DNA of 64,000 nt, from NCBI GenBank assembly GCA_017544805.1, contig JAFYDK010000001.1:25660-89659 (forward strand), given 5' to 3'. Below are positions 25,918 through 34,425 of the stretch, one piece after another. The DNA is from Bacteroidales bacterium (GTDB taxonomy: Bacteria; Bacteroidota; Bacteroidia; Bacteroidales; UBA3824). A program made the position numbers and the translations under genes. A model generated the notes under the pieces. The model did not search any database. It had not been told where the DNA came from and saw only the letters and a program-made list of their open reading frames with translations. Every line of letters starts with the position of its first letter. Position 1 is the first letter of the stretch.

Positions 25918-28626
25918 ATGCAGATATTAAAAAAACATATAAAAGTATTCATGCTACTGTTCGCGTCAGTATTTTGTTGTAGCGGTCTGAGTGCCCAAAA
26001 CAACAAAGCAAATACTATCCGCGAACGGGACAGTCTTATCAATCTTATTAACAAAAATCCGGAAGATCCAAAAAGTGGAAAATGGTATTATGAACTCTCA
26101 AACCGGTATTTAACATTAGGACAATACGCAAAAGTTTTGGAGTCGGCTCAAAAAGCAATTACGGCATCCAAAATGGCGAAAGATACCAACACCACCCTTA
26201 ACTCGTATTTGATGTTAGGACACGTAGATATTCTTGACGATCAACCTGTTAAGGCTATTGAATGTTATCTTTCTGCCCGTAAACTTTTGGAAAAAATGAA
26301 CCAACCCAAACGTGATGCGGAAATAGTAACGCAAATCGGTTTGGTATATTTCAACAGAGGACATTATCAAAAGGCGGCAGAAAGTTTCCAAGAGGCTTTG
26401 AGCAAACAAGAAAAATTATCTAACGAAGATGGCATCATAGCCAATACGAAATATCTCGCTATTTGCAATTACATGTTAGGCAAATACGATGAATCAATTG
26501 TCGGATACGAACTTCTTCTGAAAAAATACCGCGAACGTGACGATTGGGAAAATACCAAAATGGTATATCAACGTCTTAACGAAATCTATCAAAAACAAGA
26601 AGATTACGACAAAGTTTTCAAATGCAATTACGATTTGTACAATTTATGTACGGCTCACGATAATATCAAAGAATCCCTCAATGCACTCAACAACGTGGCA
26701 TATTGCTATGTCTGCATACGTAAATATGACAAAGCGATAAAATATTATACCCAGTTGTTGGAGTCCGACAAGAAATTCTCCAACGATGAAAAAATTGACG
26801 CCGGTACATACACAAGTCTTGGTCTATGCTATCAAAATATGGACAACTTAGACAAATCCATAGAAAACCTTCAAAAAGCTGTTGCAATCCGTCAAAAATA
26901 CAATCAGAATTTTGAAGCGGCTACTATAGACAACATCATGGCACTAATTTATCTCAAAGAGGAAGACTTACATAACGCTGAATATCATGTAGAAAGAGCT
27001 GTTATTGAGGCGGAAAAAGCCAGCGATAACGGTTATGACGACGACGGTGAATTAAGAAAAGCGGTTTATATTACATATAATAAAGTGTTATCTGCTAAAG
27101 GCGAGGACAAAAAAGCAACAGATTATTATAAAAAGTATCTTTCTTTGAGAGATTCTTCGCAAATGGCAAAAGAGATGCGCGAGCGCAGAATGGCTGAAGA
27201 GTTAAGAAAACTTGCCGATGCCGAAGAAAAATATCAAAAAGGACTTGATAAAGAGGAATTTACAGAACTTAACGCTGCAAATCTCCAACTTATAGCAGAA
27301 AACCGTCAGAGGGAAATCGAACTTCTTACCAAAAACAATGAAATTCAGGAAATGGAAAAGAAGCGTATCGAACAATCCCTTATTCTTGCCCGCCAACAAC
27401 AAGAAGCGTTGAAAAAAGAAAACGAAATCCGTGCACTTCAGTTGGAAAGGGAAAAAGCGGAAACCAGATTGAAATTGCAAGACGCTGCTGAAAAAGACCA
27501 CCAAAGGGAAATCAAACTCTTGGAAGAACAACGTAAAAACCAAGCTCTTACGATTGAAAACCAACAAAAGGCGGCTAAACAAATGCGTCTTATAGTTTAT
27601 ATGGCATTTGCAATGATTTTGTTTTTCATCGTCGTGTTTATCATGATGAGAAAGAAAAACAAAAAACTCAAAGAGCAGCAAAAAGAAATTGAACAAAAAA
27701 ATGCCGTTCTCGTTACCAAAAACGACGAGATTATGAGCATCAACAACGAGCTTTCAAGACAAAAGGAAATCATCGAAAAGGCAAACCAGTCTATCACAGA
27801 TAGTATCGTATACGCTAAACGTATACAAACTGCGGTATGTCCATCCCCGACTTTCCTTTCTACGTTCAACTTTGAATATTTCCTTGTTTTCAGACCAAGA
27901 GACATCGTCAGCGGCGACTATTATTGGTTTTACAGCGATAACAAGGATTTTGTTTACATCGTAGCAGCCGATTGTACGGGACACGGCGTTCCGGGTGCGT
28001 TCATGAGTATGTTGGGCGTTTCGCTTTTCAACAAAATCGTTGCGGAAAGAAACGTACATGAACCTGCCGATATTTTGACAGAATTAAGAAAAGAAATCAA
28101 AATCGCTCTACACCAAGAGTCTATGAATTCGGCTCAAAAAGACGGTATGGACTTATCACTAGTAAAATACAATCTGAAAGACAATAGTTTAACCTTCTCA
28201 GGTGCTAATAATAACGGCTATTTGATTCAAAGATTTTCACATGAAGAAGAGGATTTGGCAAAAAGCAATTTGGCAAAACCGGAATTTTTAAGAGAAAACT
28301 TAGGCAGTTATACAAAACTTACGGTAATGCCTGCTGATCCTATGCCTATCGGTGTGTATATCAGAGAGAAAGAAAGATTTTCTCAAAAAGAATACAAACT
28401 CAGAAAAGGAGATAGTTTCTACCTTACCTCTGACGGTTACATCGATCAGTTCGGCGGCGAACACGGCAGAAAATTCTTAACCAAAAACTTTGAAAAAATG
28501 CTCCTTGATATTAACGGTTATTCCATGGATCGCCAAGAAGAAATCGTTATAGCAACTCATGAAAAATGGATTGGAACCAATTATACACAATTGGACGATA
28601 TTATCGTAATCGGAATCAGAGTTTAA
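25918..28626 (+). CDS. TPR-membrane-SpoIIE serine phosphatase
   Basis: A 902-residue regulator. A signal peptide (1-27, ending LSAQ) leads to an extracytoplasmic array of TPR units (about 45-420), a coiled coil, a membrane helix at about 556-577, a second coiled coil and a cytoplasmic SpoIIE/PPM phosphatase domain from about 640. The active-site motifs are complete: VSGDYYW, ADCTGHGVPGAF, TSDGYIDQFGG and LDDIIV. This layout is widespread in Bacteroidota and is thought to control partner-switching (anti-sigma antagonist) pathways, though no partner gene is nearby. It lies between a TonB receptor and a CYTH gene in the same direction. Confidence 0.9.
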   Translation: MQILKKHIKVFMLLFASVFCCSGLSAQNNKANTIRERDSLINLINKNPEDPKSGKWYYELSNRYLTLGQYAKVLESAQKAITASKMAKDTNTTLNSYLMLGHVDILDDQPVKAIECYLSARKLLEKMNQPKRDAEIVTQIGLVYFNRGHYQKAAESFQEALSKQEKLSNEDGIIANTKYLAICNYMLGKYDESIVGYELLLKKYRERDDWENTKMVYQRLNEIYQKQEDYDKVFKCNYDLYNLCTAHDNIKESLNALNNVAYCYVCIRKYDKAIKYYTQLLESDKKFSNDEKIDAGTYTSLGLCYQNMDNLDKSIENLQKAVAIRQKYNQNFEAATIDNIMALIYLKEEDLHNAEYHVERAVIEAEKASDNGYDDDGELRKAVYITYNKVLSAKGEDKKATDYYKKYLSLRDSSQMAKEMRERRMAEELRKLADAEEKYQKGLDKEEFTELNAANLQLIAENRQREIELLTKNNEIQEMEKKRIEQSLILARQQQEALKKENEIRALQLEREKAETRLKLQDAAEKDHQREIKLLEEQRKNQALTIENQQKAAKQMRLIVYMAFAMILFFIVVFIMMRKKNKKLKEQQKEIEQKNAVLVTKNDEIMSINNELSRQKEIIEKANQSITDSIVYAKRIQTAVCPSPTFLSTFNFEYFLVFRPRDIVSGDYYWFYSDNKDFVYIVAADCTGHGVPGAFMSMLGVSLFNKIVAERNVHEPADILTELRKEIKIALHQESMNSAQKDGMDLSLVKYNLKDNSLTFSGANNNGYLIQRFSHEEEDLAKSNLAKPEFLRENLGSYTKLTVMPADPMPIGVYIREKERFSQKEYKLRKGDSFYLTSDGYIDQFGGEHGRKFLTKNFEKMLLDINGYSMDRQEEIVIATHEKWIGTNYTQLDDIIVIGIRV

Positions 28627-28642
28627 AAAAAGGAAACAAAAA

Positions 28643-29110
28643 ATGGCTTACGAAATTGAACGGAAATTTTTAGTAAAAGGTGAATTCAAACATCTTGCCT
28701 CAAGCAGTACTTACATAGTACAAGGTTATTTGTACTCGTCGCCGCAAAAATCGGTAAGAATTAGAATAAAAGGCGACAAAGGTTTTATAACGGTAAAAAG
28801 CAACGTCGCCGACACTGAAATCACCCGTAACGAATGGGAATATGAAATTCCTGCAAGCGATGCCCACGAAATGCTGAAACTTTGCAGCAAAAATATTGTG
28901 GAAAAAACAAGATATATAGTCAATTATAAAAACATGGTTTTGGAAATTGACGAATTTTACGGGGACAATGAAGGATTATTATTAGCAGAAATAGAGCTGA
29001 CATACGAAACCCAACGTTTTGATAAACCGGATTTTTTAGGCGAAGAAGTAACAACAGATACCCGTTATTTCAACTCCGAACTCGCAAAAAAACCGTACAA
29101 AAATTGGTAA
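28643..29110 (+). CDS. CYTH-domain protein (triphosphate tunnel enzyme)
   Basis: A 155-residue CYTH protein. The diagnostic EIERKFLV is at 4-11, followed by the alternating basic and acidic strands of the tunnel fold (VRIRIKGDKGFITVK, NEWEYEIP, KTRYIV, LEIDEFYG, LLLAEIEL). Small bacterial CYTH proteins of this size are usually inorganic triphosphatases, hydrolysing PPPi or long polyphosphate with Mg. It starts 16 bases after the SpoIIE gene and is probably co-transcribed. It converges on a HEAT-like gene, and a hairpin starting at its stop codon overlaps that gene's end. Confidence 0.92.
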   Translation: MAYEIERKFLVKGEFKHLASSSTYIVQGYLYSSPQKSVRIRIKGDKGFITVKSNVADTEITRNEWEYEIPASDAHEMLKLCSKNIVEKTRYIVNYKNMVLEIDEFYGDNEGLLLAEIELTYETQRFDKPDFLGEEVTTDTRYFNSELAKKPYKNW

Positions 29111-29146
29111 AAACCTTAAAACAAAGGTCTTTGTTCTAAGGTTTTT
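29109..29146. terminator. Long bidirectional hairpin at convergent CYTH/HEAT-like genes
   Basis: An 18-base arm (29109-29126) and its inverted copy (29129-29146) differ at one position, with a two-base loop. A run of five A on the left and of five T on the right makes it usable on both strands. It contains the end and stop codon of the leftward gene. Confidence 0.8.
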
Positions 29147-29646
29147 AAGTATTCTTCGGCTGCTTGGTATATTCCAAGCAAATGCTCCTGAGCAGTTTTC
29201 TTTTTCTCTAACACTCTGTCAAACAGCATTGAAGCAGTCTTATTATCGAGATTAGAGGTGCAGTTTTCTAAAAGTGTCAGAATATCGAAAACTATTTCAA
29301 AATCGCTGAAACTCAACAGCATATTAACAATTTCCTCCGCCTTTTCGGTAAAATCCATTCCGGAAAGCCACAATGAGGAAATAATGGATTTTTTAATCCC
29401 GGGGTCTTGAACCTTTGACATAAAATCAAAAGCCATAAATGCGGTTTCAGAGGTTTTCAGACTGCTGATAATGTCGTAAATAACGCTTTTAACCTCTTGA
29501 GAACGGTTAGAAACCAAAAGCTCCAAGACGTTCGGCAACATAACGGCATCACCGTTTTCGCGGTAATAATGAAGCAAACCGGGCAGCTGAGAATCAGAAT
29601 CGTTTTGCAATTTTTGCAAAAAAAGTTTTCTTTCTTGACTGTTCAT
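29116..29646 (-). CDS. HEAT-like helical repeat protein, function unknown
   Basis: A 176-residue soluble, all-helical protein with no signal peptide. Leu/Ile patterns of paired helices occur at about 18-52, 55-88, 92-125 and 128-170, as in HEAT/armadillo repeats. No catalytic motif is seen. Such proteins usually bind other proteins. It is transcribed alone, convergent with the CYTH gene. I do not recognise a named family. Confidence 0.65.
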   Translation of the reverse strand: MNSQERKLFLQKLQNDSDSQLPGLLHYYRENGDAVMLPNVLELLVSNRSQEVKSVIYDIISSLKTSETAFMAFDFMSKVQDPGIKKSIISSLWLSGMDFTEKAEEIVNMLLSFSDFEIVFDILTLLENCTSNLDNKTASMLFDRVLEKKKTAQEHLLGIYQAAEEYLKTLEQRPLF

Positions 29647-29723
29647 ACAACTAAATATTAAAATAGCAACGGCAAAGTTAAAAAAAATTATCTGAAAATA
29701 ACGTTTTTTATTTCAGAAAATAT

Positions 29724-29731
29724 TATCTTTG
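29724..29731 (+). promoter_or_regulatory. Probable -7 element for the following lipoprotein gene
   Basis: TATCTTTG, a perfect TAnnTTTG box, 64 bases before the start at 29796. Confidence 0.6.
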
Positions 29732-29795
29732 TCAAAAATTTTGCAATAAAGACTTTAGATAATCAGTTATAATCTAAAAAGTTAGCAGATTATTT

Positions 29796-30662
29796 ATGAA
29801 AAGAACGAAACACATAATACCTGTATTGGTGCTTTTGGTATCAGTTTTGTGCGGTTGTGGTTCATCAGGAACACCCTACAAAACCAAAAAAGATATGCGC
29901 GAGGCTGCCAAAGAAAAGACTTCTGGACACAACGAAGCCGCTGTTTATTATACGCTACCTTCGCCCTTGGAGGTCGCTTATATAATACAGTCAACAGGCG
30001 TTGATTACGACTTAAAACTCCTTCACAAAACAGAGTTAGGAGTCAGATATTCAACAAACAGGGCAGCTGCCATAAATCTCGGAATTTACGGGGCTGATTT
30101 GAGTTATTCGATTTATTTCAATCAACAACAAGTTGCTCTGAAATATCTCGACTGCATTAAAGATTTGTCAAACAATTTGGATATTTCAGATGCAAAACTG
30201 CAAGACAAACTCAAAGAAATGGAAGAAAATATACAAAATAGAGAAACGTTAAAAAAAATGGTTTCTCAGACTTTTTTCCATTCCGATGCGTTATTAAAAG
30301 AAAGCAGTAGAAAACAAACAGCCGTAATGGTTGCCGCCGGAATGTGGATAGAAAGCCTTTATATTTCGACACAACTCTCTTACGGTGAACCGAATTCCAA
30401 TCCAAGATTGTCGAAATCGGTTATAGAACAGGGTCTTGTATTTGAAGACTTGTACAATATGCTTTCAACTTTTAGTTCAAGCAGCGACATCGAGTACATC
30501 AAAAACGAACTTATGCCGCTCAAAAATAGTTTCAAAACCATAAACAAGCAGTTGGGCAATACGTATTTATCCTCAGAGAAAAACAAAGTAGATGCAAAGC
30601 TTTTTGAAAAACTTTGCGAGGCGGTAAAAGACGTGCGCAACAATTTTACACAGTTGTTTTAA
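29796..30662 (+). CDS. Helical lipoprotein of unknown function
   Basis: A 288-residue lipoprotein (lipobox VLCGC, Cys21). The mature part is largely helical and Lys/Ser-rich, with no membrane segment or catalytic motif. It contains SPLEVAYIIQSTGVDYD near residue 52 and a C-terminal helix pair. Similar unnamed lipoproteins occur in Bacteroidota. It lies 50 bases before the next exported protein and may share its message. Confidence 0.75.
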   Translation: MKRTKHIIPVLVLLVSVLCGCGSSGTPYKTKKDMREAAKEKTSGHNEAAVYYTLPSPLEVAYIIQSTGVDYDLKLLHKTELGVRYSTNRAAAINLGIYGADLSYSIYFNQQQVALKYLDCIKDLSNNLDISDAKLQDKLKEMEENIQNRETLKKMVSQTFFHSDALLKESSRKQTAVMVAAGMWIESLYISTQLSYGEPNSNPRLSKSVIEQGLVFEDLYNMLSTFSSSSDIEYIKNELMPLKNSFKTINKQLGNTYLSSEKNKVDAKLFEKLCEAVKDVRNNFTQLF

Positions 30663-30712
30663 ATAAAAAAATTACAACGATTGATTAACGAATGAAAATA
30701 AACTTTTTGGAC

Positions 30713-31186
30713 ATGAAAAAATTTTTAATTATAGCCTTGTTATCAACGGTAATTAATTTCTCGGCAAAGGCTCAATGTCATGAATACATTGAAACCATTG
30801 CTGAATCGGAGTTGGAACCGTACATTTTGGACGGAAATTTCATTGCCCCGATTGTCACCGAGGGTGAAACCGTAACTTTAACAAGAACTTTTCTCGCCGG
30901 ACAAAGTTATAAAATAGATGTCTGCGGAATGGATATGTTTTTTAAGGAAATCACTATTACGGAGGAAAAAAACGTAGTTTTCAAAAATTTCGGAAAAGAC
31001 TCTGAGGACAAAATGTTCACAACCTCGGAAGGCACTACACTGCCCGTTTACGGACTGAATTTTTATGAATTTACTCCCGACCATACCATGAACCTTAAAA
31101 TTAAAGTCAAAATCACACCGTTTGAAGGCGGCGGCGGACTCAAATTGGAAGGTTGTTTAGGTATCCTCGTCGGTTTCCAAAAATAA
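30713..31186 (+). CDS. Secreted protein of unknown function
   Basis: A 157-residue exported protein. Signal peptide 1-20 (MKKFLIIALL start, cut after AKA). The mature part looks beta-rich with three or four Cys and a Gly-rich stretch (EGGGGLKLEG) near the end. An in-frame ATG at 30692 would add seven residues in front of the signal peptide. The ATG at 30713 gives the normal MKK start and is preferred. Function unknown; it may work with the lipoprotein just upstream. Confidence 0.7.
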   Translation: MKKFLIIALLSTVINFSAKAQCHEYIETIAESELEPYILDGNFIAPIVTEGETVTLTRTFLAGQSYKIDVCGMDMFFKEITITEEKNVVFKNFGKDSEDKMFTTSEGTTLPVYGLNFYEFTPDHTMNLKIKVKITPFEGGGGLKLEGCLGILVGFQK

Positions 31187-31234
31187 AAAGACTAAAAATA
31201 AATAACGGTACATTTGCGACACAAAAAAATTCTC

Positions 31235-31268
31235 CGTTTGTATTTTAATTGTCAAACAATTACAAACG
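31235..31268. other. AT-rich two-step hairpin before the Asp-rich gene
   Basis: CGTTTG (31235-31240) pairs with CAAACG (31263-31268), and inside it TAATTGT pairs with ACAATTA around a CAA loop. A T run follows at about 31276. A TACATTTG box lies just upstream (31209-31216). It could end the preceding operon or be part of a short leader. Confidence 0.35.
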
Positions 31269-31292
31269 TTATGAAATTTTTTTGCCTTAAAA

Positions 31293-31325
31293 TTTGACAA
31301 TGTTGCCGTTTATTATGTAACTTCG
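31293..31325 (+). promoter_or_regulatory. Promoter for the Asp-rich protein gene
   Basis: TTTG at 31293-31296, 21 bases, then TAACTTCG at 31318-31325, one base off TAnnTTTG. 59 bases before the start. Confidence 0.5.
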
Positions 31326-31384
31326 CAATGTTTTTTAAAAAGAAAATTATAGACACCATTATTAAAAAAAATAAATTATAGAAA

Positions 31385-31885
31385 ATGAAGTTTAACAAAA
31401 ACTATGATGCAAACAGCAATGATTTTGCATTCGACGAACTTGATAACAGCCACCAAAAAGGCTATCAGTTAGCCAGAAAGAAAAAATCTCTCGAGGAAGA
31501 AGATGCCGAATTTGACGACGAATTCTCAGATGAGAATTTTGACGATTCTTTGTTGGATGATTTTGACGACGATATTGACGAGGTTGATTTTGACGACCTT
31601 GACTTGGATGAATTCGACGAAGAATTAAGCGATGACGATTTAGACGATGTTTTTAGCGGCAGCGGATCTTCGTCCCGTAAAAAGTCAAAGAATTCAAAAA
31701 AAGGTAAGAAATCTGACGACGATGATATGGACGATGATGAAATTGATGACAGCCGTTTTTACAACGACGAATTCAAAGATTTCGACAACTACACCACCGT
31801 TACGGATTTTGACGACGACTTGGATTCGTATTTAGACAACGAAAACTATTCGGACGGATATTACGACTTCGACGACAGATACTAA
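31385..31885 (+). CDS. Highly acidic Asp-rich low-complexity protein
   Basis: A 166-residue soluble protein dominated by Asp and Glu runs (FDDDIDEVDFDD-type), interrupted by a Ser/Lys basic patch at about 98-112 (SSSRKKSKNSKKGKK) and an N-terminal basic patch near residue 33. It should be disordered and very acidic. It has no signal peptide. A promoter upstream and a perfect terminator 5 bases after the stop support a real gene. Possible roles are cation or basic-protein binding (chaperone-like), but this is speculation. No family recognised. Confidence 0.72.
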   Translation: MKFNKNYDANSNDFAFDELDNSHQKGYQLARKKKSLEEEDAEFDDEFSDENFDDSLLDDFDDDIDEVDFDDLDLDEFDEELSDDDLDDVFSGSGSSSRKKSKNSKKGKKSDDDDMDDDEIDDSRFYNDEFKDFDNYTTVTDFDDDLDSYLDNENYSDGYYDFDDRY

Positions 31886-31889
31886 AAAA

Positions 31890-31942
31890 GAAACTCCGCC
31901 TTAAAAAAACAAATTGATTTTTAAGGCGGAGTTTCTTTTTTT
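31890..31942. terminator. Terminator between the Asp-rich gene and the S41 protease gene
   Basis: Perfect 15-base arms, GAAACTCCGCCTTAA (31890-31904) and its complement (31921-31935), flanked by an A run and a T run. It should work on both strands for these convergent genes. Confidence 0.92.
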
Positions 31943-31962
31943 ATTATAAATTTCCAAAATTT

Positions 31963-33567
31963 TTAATTATCAAAAACATTGTAATACTCCTCAGGCGAAT
32001 TAATCAATTCCAACGCCGCATTGTATTCCTTATCTTGAGAATTCAAAATCATCCGAGACTCGTTAGGACCGAACAAAAAGAACGCATAACGCGCTTTCAA
32101 ATTCGTACAGATACGCTCTCGTGCCAAGGAATTAATGCTTTTATCATAATCCTTTCCCGTAATTTTCTGCATTTTAGTAGTATCGCTGACATGATAAACG
32201 TACAAAGACTCAAGCAATAAAGAATCAATAAAAAACATGCTTTTAAACTTTTGAAAAGTACCGTATTTTTTCAAATATTCCGCTCTTCTATTGTCAATAT
32301 CGTCCATTACAAAATTGTCAATAACGCCGTTCTTAGCGAAATCCTCCCAAAAATCAGCGATTTTTACAGTGTCCTCAGGAATGAAAATATCCGGAACAAT
32401 TCCCATATCGGAATAAACTGGACGTTTTTTTATAATCGTCTGATAGACAAAAGCATCATCAAGTTTCAAATTTTTCAAAGAAATGTTTTCACCCTTTTCC
32501 TTTCTCTCGGAAAGTTCTTTTCCGTAGTCGGAAAATTTTCCGGGCGTGTACGGTTTTTGAATACAACGTCCTGAAGGCGTATAATATTTTGCCGTTGTAA
32601 CCCTGATTTGCGAAGAATCACTCAAAGTAAAAATTCCTTGAACAAGTCCCTTGCCGAAACTTCTTCTGCCAAGAATAACGCCTCTGTCCCAATCTTGAAG
32701 CGCACCTGCTACGACTTCACTTGCCGAAGCAGATTTCTCGTTGATAATCACGCAAACACGGCTCTTATGCAACAAACCTTTCTCCGTAGAAAAATAACTT
32801 TGGTCACGGTGTTCACCCCTCGCGCTCAAAATCTGACGATCGGAATCAAAAAAATTATCACAAACCTCAATACATGGCAATAAAAGTCCGCCCGGATTGT
32901 CCCGTAAATCCAAAATCAAATTAATACGTGATTTGCGCTTTTGAAATTTAGAAATCACCTCACGGAACTCCCGCCCTGTCGAGGTTGAAAAACGTGAAAT
33001 TCTGACATAAACCGTCGTGTCGTTAGGCGCATAATACGACTCAATACTATTGTTAGGAACTTGCCCCTTAAAAAGCGTCATGGGACGGATTTTTTTGTCC
33101 TTTATAATACCAAGTACGACACTATCCTTTTTGTTACGATTAATAATTTCACAAATATCGGCATGAGAGTAAAGATGTCCCGTAACCTCTTCCCTATCAA
33201 TATATGCGATTTTAGCACCCGGTTTTAATCCGGCTTTTTGAGCGGGACTCTCCGGGATCACATAAGTTATGGTCATCGAATCGTTAAACATTCTGAATTG
33301 AATACCTAATCCTCTTTTGAAAGCACTCTGCTTTTTAGCATCTTCCTCGGCTTCGCGTTTAGTACGGTAAACGGTATGCGGATCCAACCTTTCAAACATG
33401 GTTTTAATGGTTTCCTCCACTAAACGCCTCATATTGATAGTATCCAAATAATTATCAGAAAGACAACTGATTACGCTCTCAATTTTCTCCAATTCCGGAT
33501 CCTGCTGAGCACGTAGGGGCATAACAAAAAACACGGAAAAAATCAAAACAATAAATGTCTTAGTCAT
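31963..33567 (-). CDS. S41-family C-terminal processing peptidase
   Basis: A 534-residue periplasmic serine protease of the CtpA/Prc type. Signal peptide 1-20 (ending LRAQ), an N-terminal helical segment, a PDZ domain (about 85-165, GLGIQF and SPAQKAGLKPGAKI), and the catalytic core with DLRDNPGG, the nucleophile Ser in NEKSASASE and the general-base Lys in RRSFGKGLVQ. The family trims protein C-termini in the envelope. Its start directly follows the sirtuin stop without a gap, so the two are co-transcribed. Confidence 0.93.
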   Translation of the reverse strand: MTKTFIVLIFSVFFVMPLRAQQDPELEKIESVISCLSDNYLDTINMRRLVEETIKTMFERLDPHTVYRTKREAEEDAKKQSAFKRGLGIQFRMFNDSMTITYVIPESPAQKAGLKPGAKIAYIDREEVTGHLYSHADICEIINRNKKDSVVLGIIKDKKIRPMTLFKGQVPNNSIESYYAPNDTTVYVRISRFSTSTGREFREVISKFQKRKSRINLILDLRDNPGGLLLPCIEVCDNFFDSDRQILSARGEHRDQSYFSTEKGLLHKSRVCVIINEKSASASEVVAGALQDWDRGVILGRRSFGKGLVQGIFTLSDSSQIRVTTAKYYTPSGRCIQKPYTPGKFSDYGKELSERKEKGENISLKNLKLDDAFVYQTIIKKRPVYSDMGIVPDIFIPEDTVKIADFWEDFAKNGVIDNFVMDDIDNRRAEYLKKYGTFQKFKSMFFIDSLLLESLYVYHVSDTTKMQKITGKDYDKSINSLARERICTNLKARYAFFLFGPNESRMILNSQDKEYNAALELINSPEEYYNVFDN

Positions 33568-34317
33568 CTAAAGAGAATATATTTTGTTGAGAATTTCGGT
33601 TAAGGCTATTCCTGCTTTTTCAGGCAGATAAATATCCGTAATACTGTCAGTATAAGCGGATTTTGATGGATTAATTTCGATAATTTTAGCACCTTTTTGT
33701 TTGGCTACAGTAGGAATATACGCAGCGGGAGTTACCTCGCCGGTAGTACCGATAACCAAAACGACGTCGGCTTTTTCTGCCAAAGCAAAAGATTCTTTAT
33801 AAGCATTTTGAGGAATACCTTCTTCAAAAAATATGAAATCAGGTTTCAAAATTCCACCGCATTTACATTTAGGCGGCAAATTTTCCAAACTGACATCCTT
33901 TACCGAATACTTTTTTCCACAATTCATACAGACCATTTGGTCTAACGTTCCGTGAAACTCTATCACTTTTTTGCTGCCCGCTTTTTGATGGAGATTATCA
34001 ATATTCATCGTAACGACAGCCTTCAAAAAACCAAGTTCTTCAAGTTTTGCCAAGGCTTTATGAGCCGAATTAGGTTCGGATTTTCCCCAATAATCATAAA
34101 AAATCTCTTTGATAGACTTCCAGCAAACAGAAGGTGAATCAATAAAACGACTCAAAGAAAGTATTTCCGGATCGTATTTCGACCACAACCCTCCCTCGCC
34201 TCTGAACGAAGGAATACCGCTTTCAACGCTTATTCCCGCACCCGTAAAGGCAATCATACTTTTTGCATTCTTTATTATCGATGCAATTTCAAGTACAGCA
34301 TTTTCATTCATTTCCAC
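33568..34317 (-). CDS. NAD-dependent protein deacylase, sirtuin (CobB-like)
   Basis: A 249-residue sirtuin removing acyl groups from lysines with NAD. GAGIS (26-30) and the IPSFRG block bind NAD. The catalytic His122 is in FHG, and four Cys (130, 133, 151, 153) form the zinc ribbon. The usual TQNID motif reads TMNID here, a Gln to Met change at 104 seen in some divergent sirtuins. The paired Tyr/Arg that mark desuccinylases are not evident, so it is probably a deacetylase. Upstream gene of an operon with the S41 protease. Confidence 0.93.
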   Translation of the reverse strand: MEMNENAVLEIASIIKNAKSMIAFTGAGISVESGIPSFRGEGGLWSKYDPEILSLSRFIDSPSVCWKSIKEIFYDYWGKSEPNSAHKALAKLEELGFLKAVVTMNIDNLHQKAGSKKVIEFHGTLDQMVCMNCGKKYSVKDVSLENLPPKCKCGGILKPDFIFFEEGIPQNAYKESFALAEKADVVLVIGTTGEVTPAAYIPTVAKQKGAKIIEINPSKSAYTDSITDIYLPEKAGIALTEILNKIYSL

Positions 34318-34343
34318 TCAGATTTTAGTTGCACAATTGTTTG

Positions 34344-34351
34344 CAAAGATA
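34344..34351 (-). promoter_or_regulatory. Probable -7 element for the sirtuin-protease operon
   Basis: Reads TATCTTTG on the minus strand, 26 bases before the start at 34317. Confidence 0.6.
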
Positions 34352-34425
34352 ATTCTTTTTTATGGGAAATAATACAAATTTAATTATTATTTTTTCCGAT
34401 TTTATCTATCATTTTTCTTAAAACA

